Below are positions 11,643-23,770 of a DNA stretch of 64,000 nucleotides, one piece after another. Positions within the stretch are counted from its first letter, which is position 1. Every line of letters begins with the position of its first letter. A model generated the notes under the pieces. The model made no database searches. It was not told the origin of the DNA and worked only from the letters and a program-made list of their open reading frames with translations. The stretch is taken from NCBI GenBank assembly GCA_015680685.1, contig MNCI01003607.1:1116-65115 (forward strand). The letters are read 5' to 3'. The stretch comes from Gnetum montanum (Eukaryota > Streptophyta > Gnetopsida > Gnetales > Gnetaceae). Both the position numbers and the translations under genes were made by a program.

Positions 11643-12303
11643 AAAAGATAGTCACTAAAAATGTAAGTCATTGCCTGTTGGTATGTTGCTCTAGCATTTT
11701 TTAGTCCAAAGGGCATCATTGTATAACAAAAGGTTCTCCAAGGGGTCATGAAGATAGTAGCAAGTTGATGATCTAAGTTTATATAGATTTGATTGTATCA
11801 CAAGAATCCATCCATGAAGGATAATAGGGCATGGCTAGCCATAGTATTGACCATTTGGTCAATACTAGGCAATGGAAAATTGTCCTTAATGATTACTTTG
11901 TTCAAATCTTGGAAGTCTATACAAATGTGTATGCCTCCAATTTTCTTTGGGATGACCACGATGTTTGATAACTAATCTACATAATCAACTACCTAGATGA
12001 ACTCAGCTTGGTCAAGCTTGGTGATTTTGTCATGCACAGCTAATGCAATCTCTAGTTTATTTTTGCGAGCTTTTTGTTTGAATGCTTTGACACATGAATC
12101 TAAGATAATCTTGTATTGTATTATGAATGGGTCTAAGCCTAGAATATCTTCATAAGACCATACAAACACTTTGACATTATCGTTGAGGAATTTAGTGATA
12201 TTCTACTGGACTTTTGGCTCTAGTAAAATGCTAAGTTTTAATGTTCTCACCTCGCCTCTGCATGTGGTCATGGTAATTTCTATAAGTGGATCCTCAATTA
12301 CGT
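11643..12303 (-). other. Misoriented RT contig inside pol copy 1
   Basis: The RT palm of the surrounding pol gene reads on the minus strand here (ITKLDQAEF, SIDQMVNTMASHALLSFMDGF, MMPFGLKNARATYQQAMTY). Its end at 12261-12303 is the exact reverse complement of 11559-11601, a 43-nt overlap, and N characters bracket it. It is best read as a scaffolding orientation error. Confidence 0.9.
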
Positions 12304-14672
12304 NGAAATCTCCTGATCACACAAATGACTGGAACCTAGTTCTTCAATGTTTCCACAAGAATCACCTTCATCTCAATCCCAAAAAATGGGTCTTTGGTGT
12401 CAAAATTAGAAGCATGTTAGGCTTCATAGTATCAGAAATAGGAATATGCATAGACTTGGACAAAGTCAAAGCCATTATCAACTTAGCACCACCTACAAAC
12501 CTTAAAGAGTTGCATAGATTGCAAGGTAGGATATAGTTTATATGAAGACTTATCATGAGGTTGATAGATAAATTGGACCTGATGCAACACTTACTTAAAA
12601 AAGGAGCTAACTTTGAATGGATGAACCAATGTCAAGAAGCATTTGATAACTTGAAAAAGAGGCTTTTTCATCTTCCTACCATTTACCCTCAATAAACGGA
12701 TAAGCCCTTTTACATTTATCTTGCAACTTCAAATACATCCATTGCTGCTTCACTCTATCAAAAAAGGAATGATGACTTTGAGATTCCTATTTACTACCTA
12801 AGCCATGCACTGATAACTTATGAAGCCAAATACAATGACATGGAAAAAAATTACCTTACCTTAGTATTTGCACTTAAAAATGGAGACAATATTTTTTTCA
12901 TAGCCAAGTCAATATCATTTGCAAAAATAACGTACTCAGGGCCATTACAACTAATATATATGAAAGTAGCATGATAGCCAGATGGAAAGTAATAACCGTA
13001 GAATTTAACCTAGACTACGTTGTGCAATCATCTATAAAGGGTGAAGCGATAGCCACGCAACCTACAACTTCAGCCACTAATGACCAAGCAACAATAGAAC
13101 CCAAATTTCTAGACGAGCATGTTAACAATATAAGCATAGTAACTATAGACTTTGAAGCTATTTTACACTTTGACAGTGCTTCAACCACACAAGGTGGCAG
13201 TGCTACTTCTGTCCTCACCTTTCCCTCTAGGGAGGTCTAACCTTTCCATACCACTTCATGTTTCTTTGCATGAATAACGTGGTAGAATATGAGGTTCTCC
13301 TTAGGGGAATTTTAGTAGCTCGAGAGTAAGGGATCTAGAATTTAGCAATTTGAGGTGATTTGTAATTGGTCATTAACCAAGTCATAGAGGTCTATGTCTA
13401 TAAAGCACATCCATTACAACCTTACTGTGATCTATCAAAGTACTTACTAAAATAATTTGCAATTTTAAACATTCAATACATCCCCCACAATGAGAACATT
13501 ATAGCTGATGCATTATCCATGTTAGCTTTAAGTGTGCCACCACACATGTTTTCTATGTTACCTAGTTCAATAGTGGAATGCACTAACCCTATCGTTCACA
13601 CACCAAATATCATGCCTATAAGTGTGGCCCACATTCAAGAATGATATGACAACATCAAACATACCTCCAACATGGTGAGCCTCCACAAGGCTTAACATCT
13701 ACCCAAAAAGACATGGTACAAAAATGAATGCGGCAATATGTCCTTATAGGTGATGGTGCTTTATGTCATTGATCTTATGAAGAGATACTACTAACTTGCA
13801 TAAGTGGCAAAGAAGCCCAAAGAATTGTTGATCAAGTCTGCGAGGGACTGTGTGGAGGCCACATAGCTCCTAGAGCTATGGCAACAAAAATTAGGCATCT
13901 AGGCTATTGCTAGCCCTATATGGAGCGTGATTACCTCTCTAAAGTCAAGACATGTGACATATGTCAATACCACAGGAATCTAATACATGTATATCATCTA
14001 CTAAGTTGCATACCATGCAAATCACATGGCCTTTTCAACATTGGGGACTAGACATCGTAGGGCCCATCATGCCCAAGTCTTCTACAAGGCATAGTTTCAT
14101 TATTACTACAATGGAGTACTTCACCAAGTGGGTAGAAGCTATTTCCTTTAGGAAGACCACATCTCAATAGGTCTACAAATTCATTTTAGACAATATAATG
14201 ACTCAATTCGACCTTCCTATGACTATCATTACATACAATGGACCCTAATTTAGTAGCATAGAAACTAGAGCCTTTTGTGAAAACCTTGGCATTAAACACT
14301 CTTTCTCATCATCGTACTATCCTCAAGCAAATGGTTAAGTGCAAGCCACCAATAAAGCCATTGTCAACCTTCTAAAGAAAATGCTCAGTAGTAGTAAGTG
14401 ATGATGGCATGAGCAACTCATCTATGTGCTTTGGGCCTATCACACAATGTGTAGAATTGCCATAGGTATGACACCATACAATCTGGTATACGGATCTGAA
14501 GTAGTGTTACCTCTTGAATTGTAGATCCCATCACTCTAGATGATCCTCTCGAACTTTATGGATAAGGCTCAAAATAGCGAGTCAAGAATCATTGATCTTA
14601 ACTCTATGGAGAAGGAGTGCATCCAAACACTTAGCTGTATCAAGTGGTATCAAGATGAATAATGGCAAAAAC

Positions 14673-17600
14673 ATCAGAACATCTAGTCTAAGCTTTAAAC
14701 TTAAAAGCAAGTGATGTAACTGAGGATCCACTCATAGAAATCCCTATAACAACATGTAAAGGTGAGGCCAGAACATTGAAGCTTAGCTCTTTATTAGAGT
14801 CGCAAATCCAATAGAGTATCTCTAGAATTCTTAATGACAATGTCAAGGTGCTTGATTGGTTTTATGAAGATATGTTGGGATTAGACCTACGCATAATACA
14901 ATACAAAATTATCTTAGATCCTTGAATTAAACTAGTTAAACAAAAATCTTGTAAATTCAAGCTTGAGATTGCATTGGCTATCTACAATGAAATCACTAAA
15001 CTTTACCAAACTGGGTTCATCTAGGTAGTCAACTATGCAAACTAGGTTTTAAACATTGTCATTGTCCCCAAGAAAACTATGGGTATATACATTTGCATAG
15101 ACTTCTAAGACTTAAATAAGGAAACCATCAAAGATGATTTCCCATTGCCTAGTATTGACGAACTGGTCAATACTATTGTCAGTCATGCCTTGTTATCTTT
15201 CATGGATGGGTTCTCAGGGTATAACCAAGTTCACATAATCCTAGAACACCAACTTACTACTACTTTCATAACCCCTTGGGGGATGTTTTGTTATACAATA
15301 ATGCCCTTTGGATTAAAAAACACTAGAGAAACATACCAATGTGCGATGACCTACATCTTTAGTGACTATCTTCTAGAATGGTTAAATGACTATGTTGATG
15401 ACATAGTGGTTAAGTCCAAGAAGGCTTATGACCACACAAGTGACTTGAACCTTGTCCTTAAACATTGTCATAGGCATGACCTTCACCTTAATCCCAAAAA
15501 GTGTGTTTTCAGCATTGAAACTGGTCACATGTTAGGCTTTGTAGTATCAAAAACAAGAATACTTGTAGGCCCTGACAAGGTCAAGGCTATTATTAACTTA
15601 GCACCACCAACAAAACTTAAGGAGCTACATGGATTACAAGGTAGGATACAATTCATATGTACATTTATCACAAGGTTGATTGATAAGTTACACCTAATGC
15701 AACACCTACTTAGAAAAGTAGTCAACTTTGAGTGGACTGATCAATGCCAAGAAGCATTCGACAACCTAAAAAAAGGGCTAGTTCACCTTCCAACTATCTA
15801 TCTTCCACAAAGAGATAAACCTTTCTACATCTACCTTGGAACCTTGGATACATCCATTGCTTTCCTACATTTTCAAAAGAGAGACGATGGTTTTGAGACT
15901 CCTATTTACTACTTAAGTCATGTGCTAATAGCACATGAGCCAAAATATAACAATGTGAAAAAAAAACTATCTTACCTTTGTCTTTGCACTTAAAAAATGG
16001 AGACACTACCTCTTCTGTAGTCAAGTCAACATCGTTTGCAAGAGTAACATACTTAGGGCCACTACAACCAACATATATGAAAGTAGTAGAATAGCCAAAT
16101 GGAAAGTAATAACTATGGATTTTGACCTACATTACATAGCATAGTCATCCATGAAGGGTTAAGAAATAGCCATGCAACTCACAGCTTCATCCATAGATGA
16201 TCAAGCAACAATAGATCCAAAATTCTTAGATAAGCATGTTAGTAGTATAAGTCTAGTACTTGTAGAATTTGTGGCCATGTTACACTTTGACAATGCTTCA
16301 ACCACACAAGATGGTAGTGCTACTACTGTTATCATATTTCCCTCTGGAGAGATTTGACCTTTTTTGTATCATTTTGCATTTCTTTGTACAAACAATGTAG
16401 CAGAATATGAAGGTCTCCTTAGAGGCATTCTAACAGCTTAAGAGTTAGGTATCCAAAATATAGAAATTTTAGGTGATTCACAACTGGTCATTAACCAATT
16501 CTCAAAGGTTTACACTTGTAAATCACAACACCTACAACCTTACTATGATTTGGCAAAGCACTTACTAAAACAATTTGCAACCATAGATGTTCAACATATT
16601 CCCCACAATGAAAACACCATAGTTGATACACTAGCTACCTTAGCCTTAAGTGTATTGACAAATATGTTCTCTACTTTTCCTACTTCAATAATGGATTGCA
16701 TTGAACCTATAATCCACATAACAAGTATTGCATCCATAAGTACACCTCATGCTCAGGAATGGTATGAAGACATCAAGGCATACCTCTAATAGGGAAAACC
16801 CCCAAAAAACCTAACACCTACCTAAAAGGATGTAGTGAAAAAATGATTGTGGTAGTTCATCCTTATAGGTGACAGCACCTTATGTCGTAGAACTTATGAC
16901 GGGATACTGTTAACTTGTGTTAGTAGCAGTGAAGTACAAAGGATCATTAACAAAGTCCATGAGGGACTATGTGGGGGGCATATAGCTCCTAGGACAATGG
17001 CAACAAAAATCAAGCATCTAGGCTACTATTGGCATTACATGGAGTGTGATTGTGTCTCCAAGGTTAGAACATGTGACATGTGTCAACGACATGAGAACCT
17101 AATGCACATGGCCATTTCAATGTTGGGGATTGGACATCATAGGGCCTATAATGCCTATGTCTTCCATAGGACATAGCTTCATTATTATCACAACCAAGTA
17201 TTTCATGAAGTGGATAGAAGCTACTCCTCTTATGAAGACAACATCTCAACAGGTTTGCAAATTCATTCTTGACAACATAGTGACCCAATTTAGTCTCCCC
17301 ATGACTATAGTCATAGACAATGGACCACAATTTAGTAGTGCAAAAACCAATGCCTTCTACGAAAAATTTGGCATCAAACACTCCTTTTTGTCATCTTACT
17401 ACCCTTAGGTAAATGACCAAGTAGAAGCTACTAATAAGGTTATTGTCAACCTCTTAAAGAAGATGCTTAACAATAGAAAGTGGCAATGGCACGAACAACT
17501 AGTCTATGCACTTTGGGCCTACTGCACAACATGTAGAACCACAATAGGTAAAATACCATATAGTCTTGTGTATGGATCTAAATGAGTGTTGCCTCTTGAA

Positions 17601-17966
17601 TTATAGGTCTTTTCACTTTGCATGATCCTCTCAAGCTTTATGGATGAGGCCAAGAACAATGAGTTGAGAATCACTGATCTCAACTGTATGGAGGAAGTAG
17701 GCATCCAAATGCTTGATCATATCAAGTGGTACCAAGAGAATCAATGGCAAAAGCATCACCATAATCTACATCAACACCCAATGAAGAAAGAGGACCTAGT
17801 CCTCAAGGCCATTTGTGAGCCCACAAACAAGTTCTCAGCTAACTGGGAAGGGCCTTTCTTGGTCACTAAGGGTTATGAAAATGGAGCCTTGAATCTTGTT
17901 GATTTAGACGATAATGAGTTCACCAATCCTATCAACCACTTGTACAAAAATCCATATTACACCTAA
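14673..17966 (+). pseudogene. Element B pol, copy 2 (RT, RNase H, aRNase H, integrase)
   Basis: The most readable Tat pol in the window. RT extends from about 14930, with SFMDGFSGYNQVHI, MPFGLKN and the catalytic YVDD at 15391-15402. RNase H lies at about 15800-15990 (DKPFYIYLGTLDTSIA). The second, archaeal-type RNase H at about 16290-16660 keeps candidate D-E-D-D residues (FDNAS, AEYEGLLRGI, GDSQLVINQ, VDTLATLAL). Integrase shows the zinc-binding HHCC area (about 16980-17100), a core from MDIIGPIMP (17130) with VIDNGPQF, and the C-terminal NWEGPFLVTKGYENGA to NPYYT, stop at 17966. Stops remain, mostly TAG. It begins at the same place as copy 1 residue 55 or so, giving a tandem duplication. 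A deletion of about 30 bp lies near 17104. Confidence 0.85.
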
Positions 17967-17989
17967 CATGTAGTATTGCATCAACAATA

Positions 17990-18325
17990 TAGCAAGGTAA
18001 GTAGAACATCAACTATGATGTTAAACTAGCACATATCATCCATTATGACATTAAATTGACACAAAACATCTACTATGACATTAAACTAGCACAAAATATC
18101 CTTAGGCTATGACATTAAATTGGCACCCACAACATGGTTCATTATGACCTTAAACTAGCCAACAACCATCTGCTACAATGTTAAACTAGCACAATGGTCT
18201 ACTAGGACCTTAAATTAGCACATCGTGGTATGCCTGGTCCTTAAACTAGGATCACAATCTAATGGGACCTTAAACTAGCATAACTAGTGATCACTAGGAC
18301 CTAAAACTAGGTTCACAATTCAATG
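17990..18325 (+). repeat. Tandem array after pol, element B
   Basis: About ten units of roughly 30 bp with the core ATGACATTAAACTAGCAC. The same position after pol is repeated in elements D (43980-44320) and C (58254-58627), so it is a fixed part of the element. Confidence 0.85.
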
Positions 18326-19816
18326 AGAATATTTCTAATCTTTATTTGCCTACCCATGCCTCTCAAGTAGGATGAGGTGGGGTGTTGTAGTTCTAGAATG
18401 AAATTCATGTTGTTAAGGAAAAATCCTTTGGGGCATTTGCAACATTGCTATCCCTGGCATCTTGCTGACCTTCTAGTGATTCCATTTGACATCTTGATAA
18501 CCTTCTAGATCTATTGTCACCACTGCTAATCATCTTGGTTATAGCTCTCATCATTAGCAACTCCTATTGAAGTCCCAAAAGTATTATGGCCTAGCCACAA
18601 CCCTGCTATCCTCTAGCCCTCACCATTGTCAAAGTCTAGAAGAGCATTCAACCTCATGGCTTTTCATCCTATGGCTAAATTTCCTAGCTCCTGCCTTTAG
18701 TGAGAACTCCTGAGCACTTGCATCACCATTACTCCTAGCCTCTTGAGTGCTCACTTCCAGTGTAGCTGCTAGACCTTTCTATCTTGCCATCATTGATGCC
18801 TGCACCAGCCTTCCTACTTTGGACATTGCATGCACCTAGTGCAGCACTCATAGCCTTTGCAATGTCCTAGGTATACAAGACTTTGCCCTCATCTCATGTA
18901 GTTTTTTTTTCTTATTTTCTTTGTGTTGTGTTTGTAGGATGAAGCTTGGTGATACCATTCAAGGATGTGTTTCACTACGATAGCAAGACACTACATTGTT
19001 CTGATGTGTCCACTTCAACTTGCCTACCTACTTGAAAGTGCATGTTCCTAATATCCCCTTCACCAACCTAACCTCTACCTCTTAATCTTGTAATATCCCT
19101 CATTCCTTGTAAGCTTCCCCAATATACATGTAACCTTTCCCATAGTTAGCTGCAAAACCCATGATGGGCATAACGTAACTCATCCCTTGGGAAGTCTTTG
19201 TGGGTTGGTCAAAGCTCCAAATGGATGTAACACAACTCATCCCAAGGAGAAAACACTTGTCCTATAAACACAACATGGTTGCCTCTAAGCAAGTTTTCTT
19301 AGCAAAAAAACAAGTGCATGCAAAAAACAAAAAACAAAAAAACCAAACAGCACAAGAGAGAGAGAGAGAGAGAGAAAAGATAAAAAAGATACAAGAAAAG
19401 AAAAGGTAAAAAAAGAAAAAAGAAAGAAACTGAGACAAGTCAAGTGTCCAATTCAAAAAACATAGTTGTCATTTTGCAATTGGACCAGCCTTGGATCAAC
19501 CATCCTCTAAGTGCTCTAACGAGAGGTTGAAATCCAAAGGGTAGGGCACCTTTGCATGCTAATTCCCTTACAAGCACTCCCATGAGAGATCATGTTATGG
19601 GAAGAAGCCATCATTGCATGACATCCTGTAGCTACCCTTTCCATCCCTTGACATATTTCCCTAAACTCTTTTCCATCTTGCTTCATTTTCTCAACACTCT
19701 CAAGCATAGCAAAGCGTAGTCCAAGCAGGCATTGACAAATGGTGTTGGTGTCATGTTCATCATGGTGTTTTGTATTCTTTGTGGATGTCTCTCGGGTCAA
19801 TCCTCTAGACATTGAC
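18326..19816 (+). other. Element B 3' noncoding region
   Basis: Long stretch between pol repeats and PPT without convincing coding sequence. It includes a T-rich tract followed by GTTTGTAGGATGA at about 18902-18942, which resembles an acceptor site conserved in C (59060), and an A/G-rich tract at 19351-19432. The C-family inverted repeat arms have the same order of parts. Confidence 0.6.
19354..19432 (+). repeat. GA microsatellite and purine-rich tract
   Basis: About eleven GA repeats followed by A/G-only sequence. A comparable purine tract lies at the matching distance before the LTR in C (59335-59366) and D (minus strand, about 42985-43003). It could act as a second polypurine tract. Confidence 0.7.
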
Positions 19817-19825
19817 AAAGAGGGG
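19817..19825 (+). other. Polypurine tract of element B
   Basis: AAAGAGGGG four bases before the TGAAACACCAC start of the 3' LTR. The same word precedes the LTRs of D (42587-42595, minus) and the young minus-strand element (56277-56285). Confidence 0.8.
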
Positions 19826-19829
19826 TTAG

Positions 19830-21400
19830 TGAAACACCACTAATTTTGGACTCCTTTAACTCAACAGTAGAATTTTCTAAGTCTCAAAATTTGGGAAAAC
19901 GTTTTCTAAGTCTAGTGTTACACTATGTAGTGTAGATAGTATAGCATCCTGGAAATCCTAATGTTTGAAATTTTTTTCTATGTCTACCTACTACACTCCC
20001 CAGCATAGTTAGTGTAGCACCTATTTCCAAGGCCAATTTGCACAAATGTTAAGCCAAAAGTAATCAAAAGGACACTGAGGATGAACTAGATAGTTTGGCA
20101 AATTTTCTATCTCCCAAGCCATCAAGCTTCCTATGCTCTTCAACTTTTCCAACTTAACATATGTCTCGATTGCTAGTTCACCCAAGTGCCAGGCTAGGAG
20201 TTTTCAAAGATGCTCAAGATGGACAAAATAGTTTGGCAAATCTTCTATCTTTTGGGCCTGTTACACTCTACTACATTGCATAGCATAGACAACATAGCAT
20301 AGACTTCAATGCTCAAATTTTTCTAAGTGTTGGATTAGAAGTCTATCAAGCTATCTAGACATGGAAGGTGCATTTCGTAATTTTCTAATAGTTGAGGCTA
20401 CCTATCCTACTTCATCCTCAAAGCATGATCAAAATTCCATAAAGAAACATTGTGAATTTTTGAAAAATTCATCCAAAATTTGTTGCTATGCTCTGCTATG
20501 CTGCATAGCATAGCTAGCATAACAGGTTTTCAAGGCCAATATTTTTCTAAGTGTGAAATGAGGAGGTATCAAGCTATTCAAAGATGTAAGATGCATTTTC
20601 TATTTACTGAAGTCACTTGTCTTGCTACATCCTAGAGTGGGTATTTCCAATCTTGGCAAAATTCATCAAAATAGGAGTGCTATGATCTACTACATTGCAT
20701 AGCATAGATAGCTTAACAAGCCAAAAACTGAAAAAAATTTCTAAGTATTTACGCTATGGTTCATTACGTTGTGTAACGTAGATAGTGTAACACTTGGAAA
20801 ATGCCACTGAATGCCTCTAGAAGCTCCCAGAACTTGGCATCGACCATCTTTTTAGCTCTAACATCCTTCCAATGATCAAGATTAGTAGTTTAATTTCCTT
20901 TTGCATGCCTTATTATTCCCTAACATTGTCCCTATGCTTGACCCTAGTCAAAATAAGGGAAATACATAGTCCTAAAGCATAGGCTCCAAATTGCATTTTA
21001 TTTTGGCATTATTTGTAGGTGCATGATAGTTCTTCAAACTTTGGCACATGTGATTTGATTAGTATGGTCATAGTTTGGTAGATTTTCAGTTACTATTCAT
21101 ATCCTGTAAAGTGTAGCACCATTGAGCTTGATACTTAGAACTTGACACTTTGAACATAGCATGCCAATGTAACTTGTTCACATCCGTGCTACATGGACCC
21201 AAGTCACATGGCATTTAGTTTGCATCTCACAATATCCCTAGCCCTATAAATACCCTTACAATTAGCATTTTAAGGGTTGGCTAGCAAAAAGGTTTATCAG
21301 AAAATCAGTTTAAGCATTAAGCATTAGAGCACTCTTCACATCTTCAACACTTCCATACTTGAGCATCCAAGCTTGACACCTAGAGAAGTATCATGAACTA
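19830..21400 (+). mobile_element. 3' LTR of element B, truncated
   Basis: Starts TGAAACACCAC after the PPT and aligns with 281 onward from about 20055. TATA box TATAAATA at 21245-21252. Homology to the 5' LTR fades near 21390, about 600 bp before the expected end, and Athila gag sequence begins at about 21413. The LTR end was therefore lost at a rearrangement junction. AGCATAGC words recur in 20270-20790. Confidence 0.8.
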
Positions 21401-21412
21401 GTCTTCCTAGTA

Positions 21413-22810
21413 TGATAATACCAATATGTTTACATCCTCCTTGATTGATACAACACTAATCCTTAGAATCACTTACAGGAATTCCATGATACGTGTGCCT
21501 TATAGAACATGGAGAATGAATGGTAAAAACTTAAGTTGTTCCCATGGACATTAGTTAAAAAAGTGAAAAGCTGGTACCAGTCTTTAGAACTGGAATTTAT
21601 TTGTAGGTGGAGTACTATGTTAGAATTTTTCAACGATAAGTACCAAACGTACTCCCAGGTGTCCAATTGGGAAAGAAAATAGAAGTAAGGAGGACATGAA
21701 CTTTTGGATGTTGCCATGGGTCGATACTATACACTATTACATCATTGTCTTGGCCATGATTATTCACAAAGGGATCAACTACACCATCTCATAGATGGGC
21801 TTAGGCATGAAATGAGAAGAACCCTTGGGACTTATGCCCAAGGAAGACTATCTGAGCTTAGGTCCCATCAAATTCAAAGACTATTCAAGCAAGTTGCCAA
21901 GGAAGAAGGCGAGCTATGGAAGAGAGAAAGTGCAAAAGAGTATAACCAAGATCCTTCTCTCTAGAAGAGGGGAGTAAAATTTTGTAAGGATGAAGAAGAG
22001 TCACCACTCGAAGAGATGATGAATAGGAAAACTTTACCTATCCAAAAGATTGCATCAAAAGTTTTGGAAAAGGTAGACCAAATGTGGGATTCCCTACACA
22101 ATAGATTTCAAATTGTTCTTAAAATAGTAGAGGAGTCTAGAGAGTAAGGTAGTGAGAAAATAAAAAAGAAAGAGGCTAAACATGCATGTAGCAAGGGTAA
22201 GGGCGAAGTTTCCATCATTGAAGAGGTTATGGATTTGGAAACAAACAATGATAGTGGATGTTAGATATGTCAATATGATCATCCTAAGGGATGTTGCCCT
22301 ATAATATCATATTTGTAGAAGTCTAGGGTGTATGCACTTAACCCACAATTGAACAAAAGCCAAACACCCCAAAGGTTACCTTACCCTCAAGGTAACCTAA
22401 GACAGTTCTACCAACCCTTAACAACTTATCCCAGTGGAACTCCACCACAACCGATTGAGAAATATCAACAGTGGCAACACCCACAATCATGGGGAATGCC
22501 ACCACCAAGGCAACAGTATCCTTAATAGCAACCTAACCCATATGGATATTACATGCAGTAGCCAATCTCCCCATGTGACTCTACTAGTCACATCACTCCT
22601 CAACCTCACTACCAAGCCTGCAAGTATTATGGAACTCCCTGTTCTAGGGGTGATATTCCATAAGCATATCATGCTTTCCATTTGGCCACATCTATTCCAC
22701 CAATAGCTCCACTACCACTACTCTAGATATGCAGGGTGAAATCCTTACCCAACCACAACAACATAATGCCACAAGGGCTATTAACTCTTAACCTACTGTT
22801 GGTTCCAAAA
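21413..22810 (+). pseudogene. Athila-like element A gag, 5'-truncated
   Basis: Homologous to the gag of element F (from about 34105), but the first kilobase and 5' LTR are absent. Landmarks are KSWYQSLELEFICRW and FFNDKYQTYSQVS (about 21560-21660), YYTLLHHCLGHDYSQRDQL and GTYAQGRLSELRSHQIQRL (21720-21890), and a zinc-knuckle-like C-x2-C-x3-H-x3-C (about 22260-22300, QYDHPKGC). A Pro/Gln-rich region follows (22330-22530). Several stops are present. Gag packages the RNA; this copy is dead. Confidence 0.8.
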
Positions 22811-22815
22811 ACCAC

Positions 22816-23451
22816 ATGAAGAAAAGACCTTTTTCTAAAACCAAAAAACCAACCAAGCCCTTGCAATCACAAGTGATTGATTCCTTAGACACCTCAGTAT
22901 CAATCAAAACATTGGAGCCTGCTTCAACTCAACTACTACACTCAATGCATATGATCATGCTAACACATGCCATCACTAGTTGGATCAAATTTGTCCACCT
23001 TCCTAGGAAACTCTTTGATCCTAGGAGTCCTCTAATATACTTACAAATCACTAGAAATGCACCATGGAAGGCTCTTTTGGATTCAGGTTCCGGTGTCAAC
23101 TTGATTTCTAAAGAAATGTACAAGGCCTAGAACTTGCCTCCATTGAAAAAGAGCAACATCTATCTAGAGTTGGCTAACTAGCCCATCACTGTCCCATTGG
23201 GATTGGTGGTAGACATTTTTACCACTATTTATGGGTGGTTGTACCTAGTTGACTTCCTAGTGATTCAGGTAACCAATAGTAAGGGGGACTTCCCAATCAT
23301 AATGGGAAGTGCATGGCTAATCACCATCGATGTACACCTAGGAATCTGTGATCTTTCTCTAGAAATATCAAAGAAAAATACATTTAGAAAGATCAAGAAG
23401 AAGAAAGTTCCATGCATTGCATACAGTGACATATGGTGTAATTGTGTGTAG
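22816..23451 (+). pseudogene. Element A aspartic protease
   Basis: Retroviral aspartic protease with an intact-looking active site ALLDSGSGVNLIS (about 23070-23110) and the FPIIMGSAWLITIDV segment (about 23290-23330), then LSLEISKKN. A stop at 23128-23130 and a second before PITVPLGLV interrupt it. Element F carries the homologue at 35720-36120 with an Asn in place of the catalytic Asp. Confidence 0.8.
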
Positions 23452-23770
23452 AGGTCATGGTTTGTGCAGATTTTAACATTGCCTACATGAAATCAGTGTG
23501 CACAAGTGATCAACATACAAAGATGCCTGTATGCATTAACAACAGAATAGGAAGGCACCCAGTGGCTGATAACTAATCAAAAGCAATTCACTCATATGCA
23601 TGGAACCAACTGAGGGTTTGAATTGCACTTACATCGATAGCATAGATGCATTAGAGCAAGTCCACCACAAACTTCCAAGTCTTAACCTTGAAAATGTCAA
23701 CTAGGGAAAGTTGGAAATCCCTAAGAAATTTAAGTAGGAGCCCCTCGAGCTAAAATCATTTCCCACTAGT

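Larger units (their letters stand above)
11360..14672 (+). pseudogene. Element B pol, copy 1 (RT, RNase H, aRNase H, integrase)
   Basis: Reverse transcriptase-RNase H-integrase polyprotein of the Tat lineage. It starts at MAIHIDLHLSLILTGPHG (11372). RT is interrupted by an N gap and an inverted block (11602-12304), then resumes with LNPKKWVFGVKIRSMLGF and VKAIINLAPPTNLKELH. RNase H follows at about 12700-12850. An archaeal-type second RNase H (FDSASTTQGGSA) starts near 13160 and the integrase core is at about 14010-14350 (WGLDIVGPIMPKSS, FTKWVEAI). The copy stops near MEKECIQTL...CIKWYQDE at about 14660, before the integrase C-terminal domain, where copy 2 begins. Stops and frameshifts are frequent. 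Confidence 0.8.

Noticed and set aside
11643-12303. Biological inversion of part of RT
   Set aside because: The 43-nt exact end overlap and the flanking N characters fit a contig placed in the wrong orientation better.
19200-19456. Short Lys/Gln- or Phe-rich frames on both strands
   Set aside because: Produced by the GA microsatellite and purine tract.
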